From Sergeia podlipaevii (taxonomy: Eukaryota; Euglenozoa; Kinetoplastea; Trypanosomatida; Trypanosomatidae): 46,826 nt of DNA. A model generated the notes under the pieces. It was not told the origin of the DNA. It saw nothing but the letters and a program-made list of their open reading frames with translations, and did not search any database. Positions 1 through 8,486 of the stretch are shown here, in pieces. Numbering within the stretch: position 1 is the stretch's first letter; each line of letters opens with the position of its first letter. The stretch spans positions 1 through 46,826 of the forward strand of contig JASANZ010002108.1 of the NCBI GenBank assembly GCA_030849805.1, read 5' to 3'. A program made the position numbers and the translations under genes.

Positions 1-179
1 GATTCACTTTTCCCAGGCGTTTGAGTATTAAGTGACCTATGTATCTGCTGAAGAGGTTCAGCTACTGAGAGAGCATCATCCAAGGCACATTGTTCGGCGG
101 TATCAAAGTCCACTTTACCAGGTTCACCGTGCTGTCCACATTGAAACGAGGGAGGGCCACTATTACTGTCTTCGGACAT
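1..179 (-). CDS. Partial gene: N-terminal 59 codons of an unrecognised protein, cut by the window edge
   Basis: A minus-strand ATG at 177-179 opens a frame that runs without a stop to position 1, so only about 59 residues are visible. The peptide starts MSEDSNSGPPSF and is polar, rich in Ser, Gln, Asp and Glu, with no motif or membrane segment that I recognise. A candidate trans-splice acceptor (pyrimidine tract at 251-260, AG at 249-250 on the minus strand) sits about 69 nt upstream of this ATG with no ATG in between, which supports it as a true start. Strand and spacing fit the rest of the unit. Function cannot be stated; the remainder of the gene lies to the left of the window. Confidence 0.6.
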   Translation of the reverse strand, partial: MSEDSNSGPPSFQCGQHGEPGKVDFDTAEQCALDDALSVAEPLQQIHRSLNTQTPGKSE

Positions 180-248
180 CAGCGTACAAGATATATGAGA
201 CACAGGTTGCAATAAAAATAAGGGAAATAATCTACAAATAGTAAATGG

Positions 249-260
249 CTGAAGAAGAAG
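249..260 (-). promoter_or_regulatory. Candidate spliced-leader acceptor for the partial left-edge gene
   Basis: On the minus strand a CTT-repeat pyrimidine tract at 251-260 is followed directly by AG at 249-250. This would give a 5' UTR of about 69 nt before the ATG at 179. The assignment is inferred from the kinetoplastid rule of a pyrimidine tract followed by the first AG. Confidence 0.45.
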
Positions 261-1092
261 CAGTGTTTTCTCTCTTGGATGCCAAGTAATATAATTGTAT
301 CATATGCATGTGTATTCCCACCATTTCACCACCACAAAAAGAAAAAATGCGGAGACAAAAATTTAATGAGTGTAAATCGAAACAAAGGGAAGATATATTT
401 AGTTGTACAAAAAAAGTTATATATAGAGAGAGAGACACGAGGCAGTTTCAAAGAAAATAAAAAACGAAAGTTCCATTTCATCCTTTTCATCCTTCACAAT
501 TAGTACAAATAAATGACAAAATATTGTATGCTATGCAATATTACAGAATTTTTTTTTCGTTTGTTATTGTTCAACGGGAATTACAGCAATAATGCTGACT
601 ACTCGGATATTGATCTACATAGAACTTGCAATCCACTGCTCTGACGAAAAGAAAGGCTTCAACTTAAAAGGTCCAGATAATAGCTCACGCCTATCTCCGG
701 GCTTTCCTTTCTACTTGAGCGCCTCCTTCTTACATCTCTCGTTCAATTGGTTCTTTTTCTTTTTGCGTTGAACTCGCGTGTGCATATATATATGTATGTA
801 TGCATGTATGTATGTATATATATAAGATACACTATAACACGTGTGTTAGACAGCGGTCACGACAGGGAAGAAGAAACTATCCAAATCGAGTGATGATAAG
901 CCAAAATACTACAAGATTGGAGGGGCAACTCGTTGAGAACGCGTGGCTAGTACAGTCCACTCTTCCAAATAGCGGAAGTGCTTCACTAGAAACCCTTTTG
1001 GAATTTTTTTTAAAAAAGTGATCAATGCCTATGACTTTTGCCTTTTGTTGTCTTTCCTGTGTCCGGTGAAAACGCAAAGGAAGCAAAAGAAT

Positions 1093-1109
1093 TGTGTGTG
1101 TGTGTGTGT
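1093..1109. repeat. (TG)n microsatellite
   Basis: About 17 nt of alternating TG on the plus strand, hence (CA)n in the transcript, roughly 60 nt beyond the stop codon of the ARD-like gene. It is probably in its 3' UTR. Confidence 0.9.
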
Positions 1110-1170
1110 ATATGTATAAAAAAAAAAAGGTATATAAATAACATCATGGTCACGGTTTGGTAGAGGCCAC

Positions 1171-2019
1171 TTACCTAAATCCCACCTCGGTAGCCACATC
1201 ACCCTTCTTTAGGTTCATGAGATAGTTCAAGCGGACCTTGCTAGAGTCTGCACGGCTATCTGAGCGATAAATTGGGGCGAAGCGAGGAGCGTCGTGAAAG
1301 CAGCGGAATAAGGCAACATAGTCATCTTCATCAAGAGTGAAACGGTGGTAGATACCAGGGGGCAGTACAATCAAATGACCAACTTCAAGCTTAATACGAA
1401 TCCACTTGTCTTGCTTGGAGCGAACGTCCATGTAGGAAGATCCGTCAATTACCAAACGAATCTGCTCATCGTCGCAGTAGTGCTCTTGGTACCAACGCTC
1501 GAGGAACGCCTCATCCTTGCTGGTTTGTGAGATGCGAACCTCGTCGGTATGTTTGTAGTTGCGCTCCTTAAGAAGCTGCTTCACAAGTGAAAAGTCGTTC
1601 AGATTGATATAGAAGAACACAATGCCCAACTCTCGAAGCTCCTTCAGTTTGACAGGTGGTGTGTTTGGCTTGCGCCCGAGCTTGAAGCTGTATGTGCAAA
1701 GTCCAGGCTTTGAAGCTTCATCATCAAGATACCATGCCTCGACCGCATTTGGATCGTTGTCTGACTTCATTGGCGCAGGCACAGGGTGTAGCTCTTGAAT
1801 GACATCGGAGCCGAGCTTCTTCCATTCTTCTTCCTCGCGCTTACGCCTCTTTGCCTCCTCAATTCGTCTCTCCTCTTCCTCCTTGCGCTTTCTGGCTTCC
1901 TCTGCGGCGGCCTCGGCCAACACCCGCTCATGTTCCTCCTTCTCTCGTTGGCGTCTCGCATCACGCTCACGAATCTCCGCCTCCTCCTTGAGGCGTTGGG
2001 CCTCTGTCATACCCTCCAT
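1171..2019 (-). CDS. Acireductone dioxygenase (ARD) family protein with coiled-coil N-terminus and altered metal site
   Basis: Protein of 282 residues starting at an ATG. Residues 1-70 are a highly charged Glu/Lys/Arg/Ala-rich helix, probably coiled coil, absent from ordinary ARD (about 180 residues). From about residue 90 on, the sequence follows the ARD cupin: WYLDDE near the start, the IDGSSYMDVR strand at 191-200, WIRI, then PPGIYHRFTLDE at 220-231. ARD oxidises acireductone in the methionine salvage pathway using Fe or Ni held by three His and one Glu. Here the first cupin motif reads EHYCDDEQIR, so one His (180) and the later His (225) are kept, while the second His is Cys182 and the Glu is Gln186. 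The fold call is firm. Catalysis by the normal mechanism is doubtful, and a moonlighting or structural role is possible. Confidence 0.85.
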   Translation of the reverse strand: MEGMTEAQRLKEEAEIRERDARRQREKEEHERVLAEAAAEEARKRKEEEERRIEEAKRRKREEEEWKKLGSDVIQELHPVPAPMKSDNDPNAVEAWYLDDEASKPGLCTYSFKLGRKPNTPPVKLKELRELGIVFFYINLNDFSLVKQLLKERNYKHTDEVRISQTSKDEAFLERWYQEHYCDDEQIRLVIDGSSYMDVRSKQDKWIRIKLEVGHLIVLPPGIYHRFTLDEDDYVALFRCFHDAPRFAPIYRSDSRADSSKVRLNYLMNLKKGDVATEVGFR

Positions 2020-2505
2020 TATTAAACAAAGAACTGTACGGGGATATTTTAAAAGTAAAATAGACTCTTAGATAGACTAATTGGGGGTTTCGTTCAAAGT
2101 AATAAGTATAAATGTATTTTAAAGAAAAAAAATGATGAAAGCAAGTACTCTCTCTTTCTATATCTATTCTGTTTTATTTCATAAAAAATGGTTATGATAA
2201 GAAACCCAAAGCAAAAAAAAAAGACAGGAGTCAAAAGTGTTTACGACACTGCAGCATAAAGAAAGTAACATGTGAGAGGTAAACATATATTTTTGATGTT
2301 CTTTCCAAAATTACAAATTATACAGTCGTAAACATATTATATATATCATCATGTTTCCTATCCACGAAGAAAACGCAACTGAAAGAGTGTGCGTTAATGC
2401 TTCAGCATAACCACCTTGCGTAATAAGGTTGCATGATAGCCGTGCCCGAATATAAATCTGTTTGTGTTTGGGTACAGAATACACGGGGGGGAGAGAACAG
2501 CTGTC
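2020..2505. other. Intergenic spacer, no gene seen
   Basis: AT-rich. The minus strand has a pyrimidine tract near 2121-2143 with the first following AG at 2077-2078, a candidate acceptor for the ARD-like gene. Nothing else is supported. Confidence 0.55.
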
Positions 2506-3573
2506 TTACAAACCAGTGAGAAGACGCTGTGCTTCATCAAAGATCACCTTGGCTCCTCGTGGATGGCCAAATACCTGTCTTGACGCCTTTTCAAAGTCTA
2601 AGAAGCACAACCCTCTGGTGCGCGTCAAAAGATGATTCCGAATTCGATTCTGAATAGACACCGGATCAGTATGCAAAATGCGCGTAAAGTCAATGAGTGA
2701 AAACTGTTCATGCCGGTGAGCGGCCTCCCTCGTCCCTTTCGCAGGAAGCGGCAACAAAGGTGAGGAAAATCTGCACAAAATACGGAACACTCGCCAATAC
2801 AAACCTTTTTCATCCAGGCGACTGAGCTGCCCATACTCCAAAGCGCGCTCTATACATGAAAAGGAAAGCGCAAGCTGGCCGGTTTTGCGAGACGCAACTG
2901 CGATAGTGGCAATCCTGTCACAATCCACGCCAACCTCATGTGGGGGAACCAAACCAGCAAGCCTCCCCCATACGACTTCAATTGGAAGGTATGAGTCATA
3001 CAGCACGGGTCTTGATAACACCTCATAACGCACCGCAACTTGGTATGGTGTTCGTTGAGGTCCTACTGCGAGGATGTTTAGCTTTTCTGCAATGTTCCAC
3101 CATGCGCGTCCAAAGTTCTGGTACAAAGCCTGTACAGTTTGGTCCTCCACTGAATTGAAAATCCGCTTGTCGGTGGAATGCCCCACGTAGTGGTAGAAGC
3201 AATTATGTGAGGAATAACAGGAAAACCCTTTGGCTGCCAAGCCATCGCATATAGAGTTCCATATCACACCATCAAAGCGCTTATGAAGTAAAATAGCGCG
3301 CTTACGACCTTCAGACAGTAAAAGAGAAGTTGCTGCTCGTCCCCAGCGTGGTGAGCCATCCAGCAATTTACCTCTTTCTGCTCCTAACACAATCCACGTA
3401 TCTAGTGGCGTAGAAATGCTACATTCGTCGCCACTATCAACATTGCAGAAGAATGAAGATACGCGAGTGGAGGTTATCTGCGACAAGATAAAGTCAATGC
3501 CTCGTAAACGATCCATTATGATTGCCTGTAGAGCATGATTCTCCTGCAACGCAAGCTCTGCATTTACGCTCAT
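2506..3573 (-). CDS. Myb/SANT-domain protein, possible SNAPc (tSNAP2/SNAP190-like) subunit
   Basis: Protein of 355 residues from an ATG. Residues about 139-192 form a convincing Myb repeat: an acidic VEDQ turn, a helix ending in FGRAWWNIAEKL, then RTPYQVAVRYEVL as the recognition helix. Just before it, residues 104-137 (IWNSICDGLAAKGF, then a HYV ending) look like a partial second Myb repeat. The rest is predicted helical without motifs I recognise. A half repeat next to a full repeat recalls SNAP190 and its trypanosome counterpart tSNAP2, part of the complex that drives spliced-leader and U snRNA transcription. That identity is inference from architecture and size. Another kinetoplastid Myb protein is equally possible. 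Confidence 0.5.
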   Translation of the reverse strand: MSVNAELALQENHALQAIIMDRLRGIDFILSQITSTRVSSFFCNVDSGDECSISTPLDTWIVLGAERGKLLDGSPRWGRAATSLLLSEGRKRAILLHKRFDGVIWNSICDGLAAKGFSCYSSHNCFYHYVGHSTDKRIFNSVEDQTVQALYQNFGRAWWNIAEKLNILAVGPQRTPYQVAVRYEVLSRPVLYDSYLPIEVVWGRLAGLVPPHEVGVDCDRIATIAVASRKTGQLALSFSCIERALEYGQLSRLDEKGLYWRVFRILCRFSSPLLPLPAKGTREAAHRHEQFSLIDFTRILHTDPVSIQNRIRNHLLTRTRGLCFLDFEKASRQVFGHPRGAKVIFDEAQRLLTGL

Positions 3574-4052
3574 CTACACAAGCATGTTTCTGTATTGATT
3601 GTATCTGCACTGTATGAAGTGCATCCAAGCTACCATTATCATTCAAAATCAAAATAAAATGCAAAAAAAGGACGAGGGAAAACTGGAGAGATAGGCATAT
3701 AGCTTTAAAGTCCCTTTATTTTCAGCATCATAAAGAAAAAATGCTTCTGTACGTAACCAACGTAAAAGTCATTAATGCACAATAATAATAATAATAGAGG
3801 AAGATATTACATTGAGTTTGTTCACTGCAATAAAAAAAAAAAAGGAGTGGAAGGTAACACATACAAAATTGTATGTCACACACGTCCATTGGTGCTTCCA
3901 AGAAACAGAAAGAATCACTTTTTAGCCTACTATATTCCTCACAGCACCCTATAGCTATGTACATTTTCAATGTTATGCGAAAGAAAAGCTATTGCTGGAG
4001 CTATTTTATTTAGATTTATTGTGTCTGGCCACATTCAATCGTTGAATGACAG
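3574..4052. other. Intergenic spacer, no gene seen
   Basis: AT-rich, with a short (AAT)n run near 3783-3796 and an A-run at 3831-3843. Open frames here are low-complexity and start at poor sites. Confidence 0.55.
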
Positions 4053-5057
4053 TCACGCTAGAAGCTTTGCCACGACAATGTATCCACCTTGACAACAGAC
4101 CACGCATTCCTCCTTGCCCAGCTCCACATTCAGCGCTGGCTTTGGAAGCAGCAAGCGGCCAATAATTTTCCCTGACCCAAACGCCATAACAACTAGAGCG
4201 GGTGGGGAGATAGAGGCACACCACATGTGGCCCGTCTTCCCGCAAACACGGGCAATAGATACGCGCTCCTTGAGCTCCAGCTCAGATGTTAAAGTAGCGG
4301 ATACCTTCTCTATCTCAGTCCCCGATATCCAGTCATATATCTGCATCTGTTTGTCTATACGGCTTGACACAACAAGGAGCATTGATGTATTGGGAATAGG
4401 CTCAAGGCAATCGGTTCCACACTGAACGTCCACAAGTTGCCGGTTGGAGCGAAAAGTGCGAAGATCCCATAACTGCACCGGGCATTCCCACCCGGCGGTG
4501 GCCGCTAGAGTTGTGGTGAGGTAACGCACAGAGAAAATGCGGTTAGTATGCGTTGGGCGTGGAGATCCCTTCTCGTCGTAGCCCTTTGTAAGTGACTCAA
4601 GCAGGTCACCAGTTGATGCGTTGTACAGCCGTACAATACGATCACTGCCAGCAGTTAAAAAGGTGGCGCCGTTAGGAGAAACATCAACTGTGGCCACCTC
4701 ATTCTTCCCTTCGTCGATAATGTGTATACGTTCCAGAGTGTTGCCATCAAAAGACCACAAAAATACAGCACCTCCAGACGAGACCGAGACTAGTCGGTGG
4801 CACCCGTCAGCAAGATGTGGAAACCATTTCACACACGTGCAAGGTAGATCGGCATAATGACCGCTTGGGCCCAAGCGGGCAATTGTCATCATGGTGAGCG
4901 GATCAATGATCCGCAACATTCCGTTTCCAAACACCGCCGCTAAGTACTCGCCATTGGGTGAGAAGCATGTGTAGTACACATGTTCCTCATCTCCTTCTCC
5001 GATGGCGTACACACGTCCTTCCACATCACTACCCCAGACTGTCTCAAACCCCGACAT
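4053..5057 (-). CDS. WD40-repeat protein, unassigned
   Basis: Protein of 334 residues starting MSGFETVWGSDV. It consists of about six or seven WD-type blades. The clearest are FSPNGEYLAAVFGNGMLRIID near residue 33, SVSSGGAVFLWSF near 92, VDVSPNGATFLTAGSDRIVRLY near 124 and TTTLAATAGWECPVQLWDLRT near 178. The C-terminal blades are degenerate. It is the length of one beta-propeller with almost no extra sequence, so it is likely a scaffold or adaptor. There is no signal peptide or membrane segment. The blades alone do not identify the complex it belongs to and the neighbours do not help. Confidence 0.85.
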   Translation of the reverse strand: MSGFETVWGSDVEGRVYAIGEGDEEHVYYTCFSPNGEYLAAVFGNGMLRIIDPLTMMTIARLGPSGHYADLPCTCVKWFPHLADGCHRLVSVSSGGAVFLWSFDGNTLERIHIIDEGKNEVATVDVSPNGATFLTAGSDRIVRLYNASTGDLLESLTKGYDEKGSPRPTHTNRIFSVRYLTTTLAATAGWECPVQLWDLRTFRSNRQLVDVQCGTDCLEPIPNTSMLLVVSSRIDKQMQIYDWISGTEIEKVSATLTSELELKERVSIARVCGKTGHMWCASISPPALVVMAFGSGKIIGRLLLPKPALNVELGKEECVVCCQGGYIVVAKLLA

Positions 5058-5444
5058 TGTGTATGTAAAAAATATACAAATATGATAATAAGAGCAACTT
5101 CAACAAATAAACGTGAGCAAAAAAAAAAAGTAAAAGAGATGAATGTATGCAGGCAAGAAAGACGTAGATACTACATTGAGCAAGTATTACGTCAGGAGAC
5201 ACGATACAGTCCTGTAGCAGGGGGATTACAAAAAAAAAAAAAAAGAACCACAACAGAAAGAGATGCTACAGTGACTTTCTGTGCTAAACATAAGCTATCA
5301 CAATACTAATAATAAAATTGTCTGTTTGCACAACAGATGGTTTTGTGGTATGCAAAGCATGGAAATAGCAGCCCGGTGGTAGTGATGCAAAAGCAACTGT
5401 AAATAGTTCAATGCACTATCTCCATGAGTATAAAGGGATGTGTC
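5058..5444. other. Intergenic spacer, no gene seen
   Basis: Contains A-rich tracts near 5119-5130 and 5228-5243, which are T-rich pyrimidine on the minus strand and could serve as splice signals for the TMEM170-like gene's downstream neighbour. No protein-like frame. Confidence 0.5.
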
Positions 5445-5807
5445 CTACAAGGAATATAAAATTGTCTTGCGACCAAGTGAGAAGAAAATTGTGACCAATA
5501 CCATGACTCCAGCATACGTAATCATTTCACCATTAGTGAGAGCTTTACCAAACGTATATAGCACACACGTTATGGCAGTACACAGTAATGCTAGCGTAAT
5601 GAAAGCATGAAACACGCCTAAAATGAAATATGCTACAGTGAGCAGTGCCCAGCGCACATCCTTTGCAATTAATCGCCTGCAAGCGAAAAGCACAATAAGA
5701 GCGTATACAAGCCCACTTCCCATACATGAAAGAAAAATTAACCTGCTCCACGTCAACCTAAAATTAACGCTGTCTTCATCATATGACCCAAATAGAGTTT
5801 TCGTCAT
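5445..5807 (-). CDS. Small multipass membrane protein, TMEM170-like
   Basis: The first ATG of the frame is at 5805-5807 and gives 120 residues; the upstream extension begins with TTG. After a polar N-terminus there are about three hydrophobic segments (roughly residues 22-43, 52-84 and 96-113). The order of landmarks resembles TMEM170: a Trp before TM1, a loop with basic residues (CRRLIAKDVRW), an LGV motif in TM2, a VLYTFGK motif before TM3 and an Arg near the C-terminus. TMEM170A acts in shaping ER sheets and the nuclear envelope in animals. The match is by eye and weak in places. If it is wrong, this is simply a small conserved membrane protein. Confidence 0.5.
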   Translation of the reverse strand: MTKTLFGSYDEDSVNFRLTWSRLIFLSCMGSGLVYALIVLFACRRLIAKDVRWALLTVAYFILGVFHAFITLALLCTAITCVLYTFGKALTNGEMITYAGVMVLVTIFFSLGRKTILYSL

Positions 5808-6682
5808 GTGAGTGCACAAGAACCATCTAGTAAAGTGTAAGTATACTTTCTGTGCGAGAAAGCACTGTAAGGTAGCAAGGCGAATATAATCACAATATCA
5901 AGAAGACGTTCTTGCTGATAAATACTTAGTGCCTGTCTAGAGATGTTAGCAAGTACAAAAAATGTTCTCAGCCTACGTATGAAAGCAAAAACAAAGGTAG
6001 GTGCAATGATAAGTGGGATAGTTTCTTTACGAAGTTGTTTATAGCATACATAAAGTGTGGATAATGATAATGAAAAGTACGATATCTAAACTGAGATGTC
6101 CATCTGTATGCAACGATAATGGCAAGATACCTTTGATATAAGAGATGTGACTACCTATAAAAAGGAAAACATCTTTGTTGTTTGTATCCATTTTGTTGGT
6201 GCTGAATTAATCGCAGTAACACTCCACGCATAAGATCATTGACGCTGTGTTCTCAAAAGTCACTAATACCCCGTTACGACGCAAACAGGCGTCTTGCAAG
6301 TTAATTAAATGATGATAATAATAGTAATACCGAAATACAAAACTACCGGTGGTGTCTCAACCACCTCTGCTGCGCTCCCCAGACACAAAAATAGAAAAAT
6401 GAGAAGGAAATGCATGGTAGCTTCCAAAGAAAAACGTACAACACCAGCACCCTCCCCTCTCCCCATCCCCCCTCCCCTCCTTCAAAAAAAAAAAAAAAAA
6501 GAAAGCCTATGCTTCCTCTTCTCACACCACAATACCAACCGCAAGAAGCGCTTCCATTCCGCATATACGCAATAGCTCGTAACCATAACCGCTGCTCCTC
6601 ACAACAAAGTAAAGAAACCTCTTTACATATTTTTTTCTTGTCTCTCTCTGTATGTGTGTGTGTGTGTGTGCACGTACACCCC
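5808..6682. other. Intergenic spacer, no gene seen
   Basis: Long AT-rich spacer. It holds a pyrimidine-rich plus-strand stretch (6450-6482) followed by a 17-nt A-run near 6484-6500, and a (TG)n run at 6653-6670. The overlapping open frames on both strands are products of these simple sequences. Confidence 0.6.
6653..6670. repeat. (TG)9 microsatellite
   Basis: Eighteen nt of perfect TG on the plus strand, hence (CA)n in the transcript, ending 12 nt past the stop codon of the RRM protein gene. Confidence 0.95.
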
Positions 6683-7903
6683 CTACGCATACAGCCCCGC
6701 CGCTAAAACCTGTCCTGTTGAGAACAACGTGCCGTTCAACTGCTGTGCAATGAATGGGTGCTTATTTGTTTCATTCATCCGCGCCGCAATGCCACCATCA
6801 TTGTCCAAGATTAAAACCTGCTCAACACCTCCATAAGGTTGAAGAAGCGTACGAACAAGATCTTCTGTTAGTGGACCTCCCGAAAAATGAAGGTCTCCCT
6901 TCTGTGGAACTGGATTGGCTGCCACCATAATCATTGTCGGGGGCTGATAAAAGGACATTGGTCCTGGTACCGGCGTCATAACAGACTGTGGATAAACAAT
7001 ACGTGGTGTTCCCTGTACTTGCGAGGGTGGGGCGGCTGTGCCAACCACAGATGCCGCAGAAGACGGGGGATACATTATAGGAAATGGCATCGCTCTCATC
7101 ATGGGAAATCCTTGGGGTGAGTGCATCACAGGTAGAGGCTGCGGGTACAGTGGAAATGGTGAGGGGAGAACACTCGGAGTATTGCCATTATGTTTGTACT
7201 TGGGCGAGTTCGCCCAGTTCCTTTGTCTGTTTCGGTTACGTTCCTGTCGCTGCTGACGCACCTCTGGGGTCTCTGAGAACTTGATCTCCAAAGAGCTGTC
7301 CCAGCTATCCACGCGTATCCTTTCAGCAGCATTCACAGCACACGTGGCCTCCTCAACCGTTGTAAACTGCACAAACCCCGAGCCTTTGCATTGCCCTAAT
7401 GGATTCATAAGAACAGCGCAGTCAACTATATTTCCATAAGGCAAAAACGACTGTTTGATATGCTCTTTCGTCGCCCACTGAGGTAGGCCACGCACAAAAA
7501 TGCGTTCGTTCGGGAGATCGTCAACTCCTTCGTCGTGCATAGCAATGGATACGTGCAAGAGCGTTGCACAGTTGTTCTCCGGTCTAGTGAGATGTGTTGC
7601 GTTAATAGCTGCATGCGCTGCCTCAGCTTTCCGAAACATGACAAAACCAAAATGCCTATTCTTGACCACCCTTGTTGAAACTATTTCACCGAACTCAATG
7701 TACTTTTTTCTCAGAGCTTCATCATCCCAGTATGACGGGATGCCGGCCACAAATATATTCGTTGAAACGTGGGGAGTTTGCGCTACTTTGGGAGTAACGC
7801 TGCAGCTAGGTATATCCTTTATGTCGACATTAACAGTCAAAGCTGGCTTATACCCTGACGTCGACGGTGTCGACTGATTGATATTCTCTGATGGTTGCTC
7901 CAT
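6683..7903 (-). CDS. RNA-binding protein with two canonical and one degenerate RRM
   Basis: The first ATG is at 7901-7903 (MEQPSENINQ), giving 406 residues; the open frame upstream starts only at TTG. RRM1 (about residues 47-128) has IFVAGIP as RNP2 and RHFGFVMF as RNP1. RRM2 (about 133-215) has IFVRGLP and KGSGFVQF. An Arg/Gln/Asn-rich linker and a long Pro/Met/Gln-rich segment follow. At the C-terminus, LHFSGGP begins a third RRM-like fold whose RNP1 position is not aromatic. Kinetoplastids rely on such proteins to control mRNA stability and translation after polycistronic transcription. The Pro-rich arm suggests contacts with other mRNP proteins. I cannot assign it to a named RBP. Confidence 0.88.
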   Translation of the reverse strand: MEQPSENINQSTPSTSGYKPALTVNVDIKDIPSCSVTPKVAQTPHVSTNIFVAGIPSYWDDEALRKKYIEFGEIVSTRVVKNRHFGFVMFRKAEAAHAAINATHLTRPENNCATLLHVSIAMHDEGVDDLPNERIFVRGLPQWATKEHIKQSFLPYGNIVDCAVLMNPLGQCKGSGFVQFTTVEEATCAVNAAERIRVDSWDSSLEIKFSETPEVRQQRQERNRNRQRNWANSPKYKHNGNTPSVLPSPFPLYPQPLPVMHSPQGFPMMRAMPFPIMYPPSSAASVVGTAAPPSQVQGTPRIVYPQSVMTPVPGPMSFYQPPTMIMVAANPVPQKGDLHFSGGPLTEDLVRTLLQPYGGVEQVLILDNDGGIAARMNETNKHPFIAQQLNGTLFSTGQVLAAGLYA

Positions 7904-8486
7904 GCAGAAGGCACAAAACCCCAGCAATACACGAGTTGCTATTCTTTCTTGTAGATTTGCCAGAATAAACAAATTAAGAAACTACAAGAGGAAAAACAAA
8001 TGATGTAACAATAGTAAAAAAGTGAACAAAAAAGCCAAATATTAAATACAAAATGTGATACAAAAAAAAAGGCATCAGTACAGCAAATTTACACCCCTCA
8101 ATATATAGGGAAGTACAGTAACATACGCACATCTACAAAACTAAGGTGTTATAAGTTATCAACAGTCAGTACAGATAAAACAGTATTGTTCCTTTTTTTT
8201 AAAGAAACAGTTTTGTGAGAGGTCTTCCATTCAATCTGCTACGTCAAAATCGAGAAGCTGATGCATATTGAGTGTTCAACAGAAAAAAATAAAAATAAAA
8301 AGTCATATAGTAGTACTATATGTATACCCTCTCCTTACCTCCTGTCTTTCGTGTTTCTTTACGTAATTTTTCTTTCTTCTTCAAGAAGGATTGTGGCTAG
8401 AGCAGAAAGATAAAAATAAGAATAATAAAAAATATAAAAGATGACAGTACCATGTACTCACTACTAGTACCTAAAGCACCTCCAAT
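7904..8486. other. Intergenic spacer, no gene seen
   Basis: AT-rich spacer between CNOT9 and the RRM protein gene, with several short A-runs and T-runs. No frame or RNA gene is supported. Confidence 0.55.
7982..8000 (-). promoter_or_regulatory. Candidate spliced-leader acceptor for the RRM protein gene
   Basis: Minus-strand TTTGTTTTTCCTCTTG tract followed by AG at 7982-7983. It lies upstream of the chosen ATG at 7903 with no ATG in between. Confidence 0.4.

Larger units (their letters stand above)
180..1170. other. Intergenic spacer, no gene seen
   Basis: AT-rich spacer between the ARD-like gene and the left-edge gene. It holds a (TG)n run at 1093-1109, ATGT/TA-rich repeats around 785-830 and A- and T-runs. 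Short open frames on both strands show no protein-like composition. No tRNA or snoRNA could be supported. Confidence 0.6.

Noticed and set aside
885..1000. RTGATGA string that could be a C/D snoRNA box C
   Set aside because: It is on the non-transcribed strand and no box D (CTGA) follows within a suitable distance.
7904..7972. 23-residue N-terminal extension of the RRM protein, which could look like a mitochondrial presequence
   Set aside because: The first codon is TTG; the first ATG after the acceptor is at 7903.
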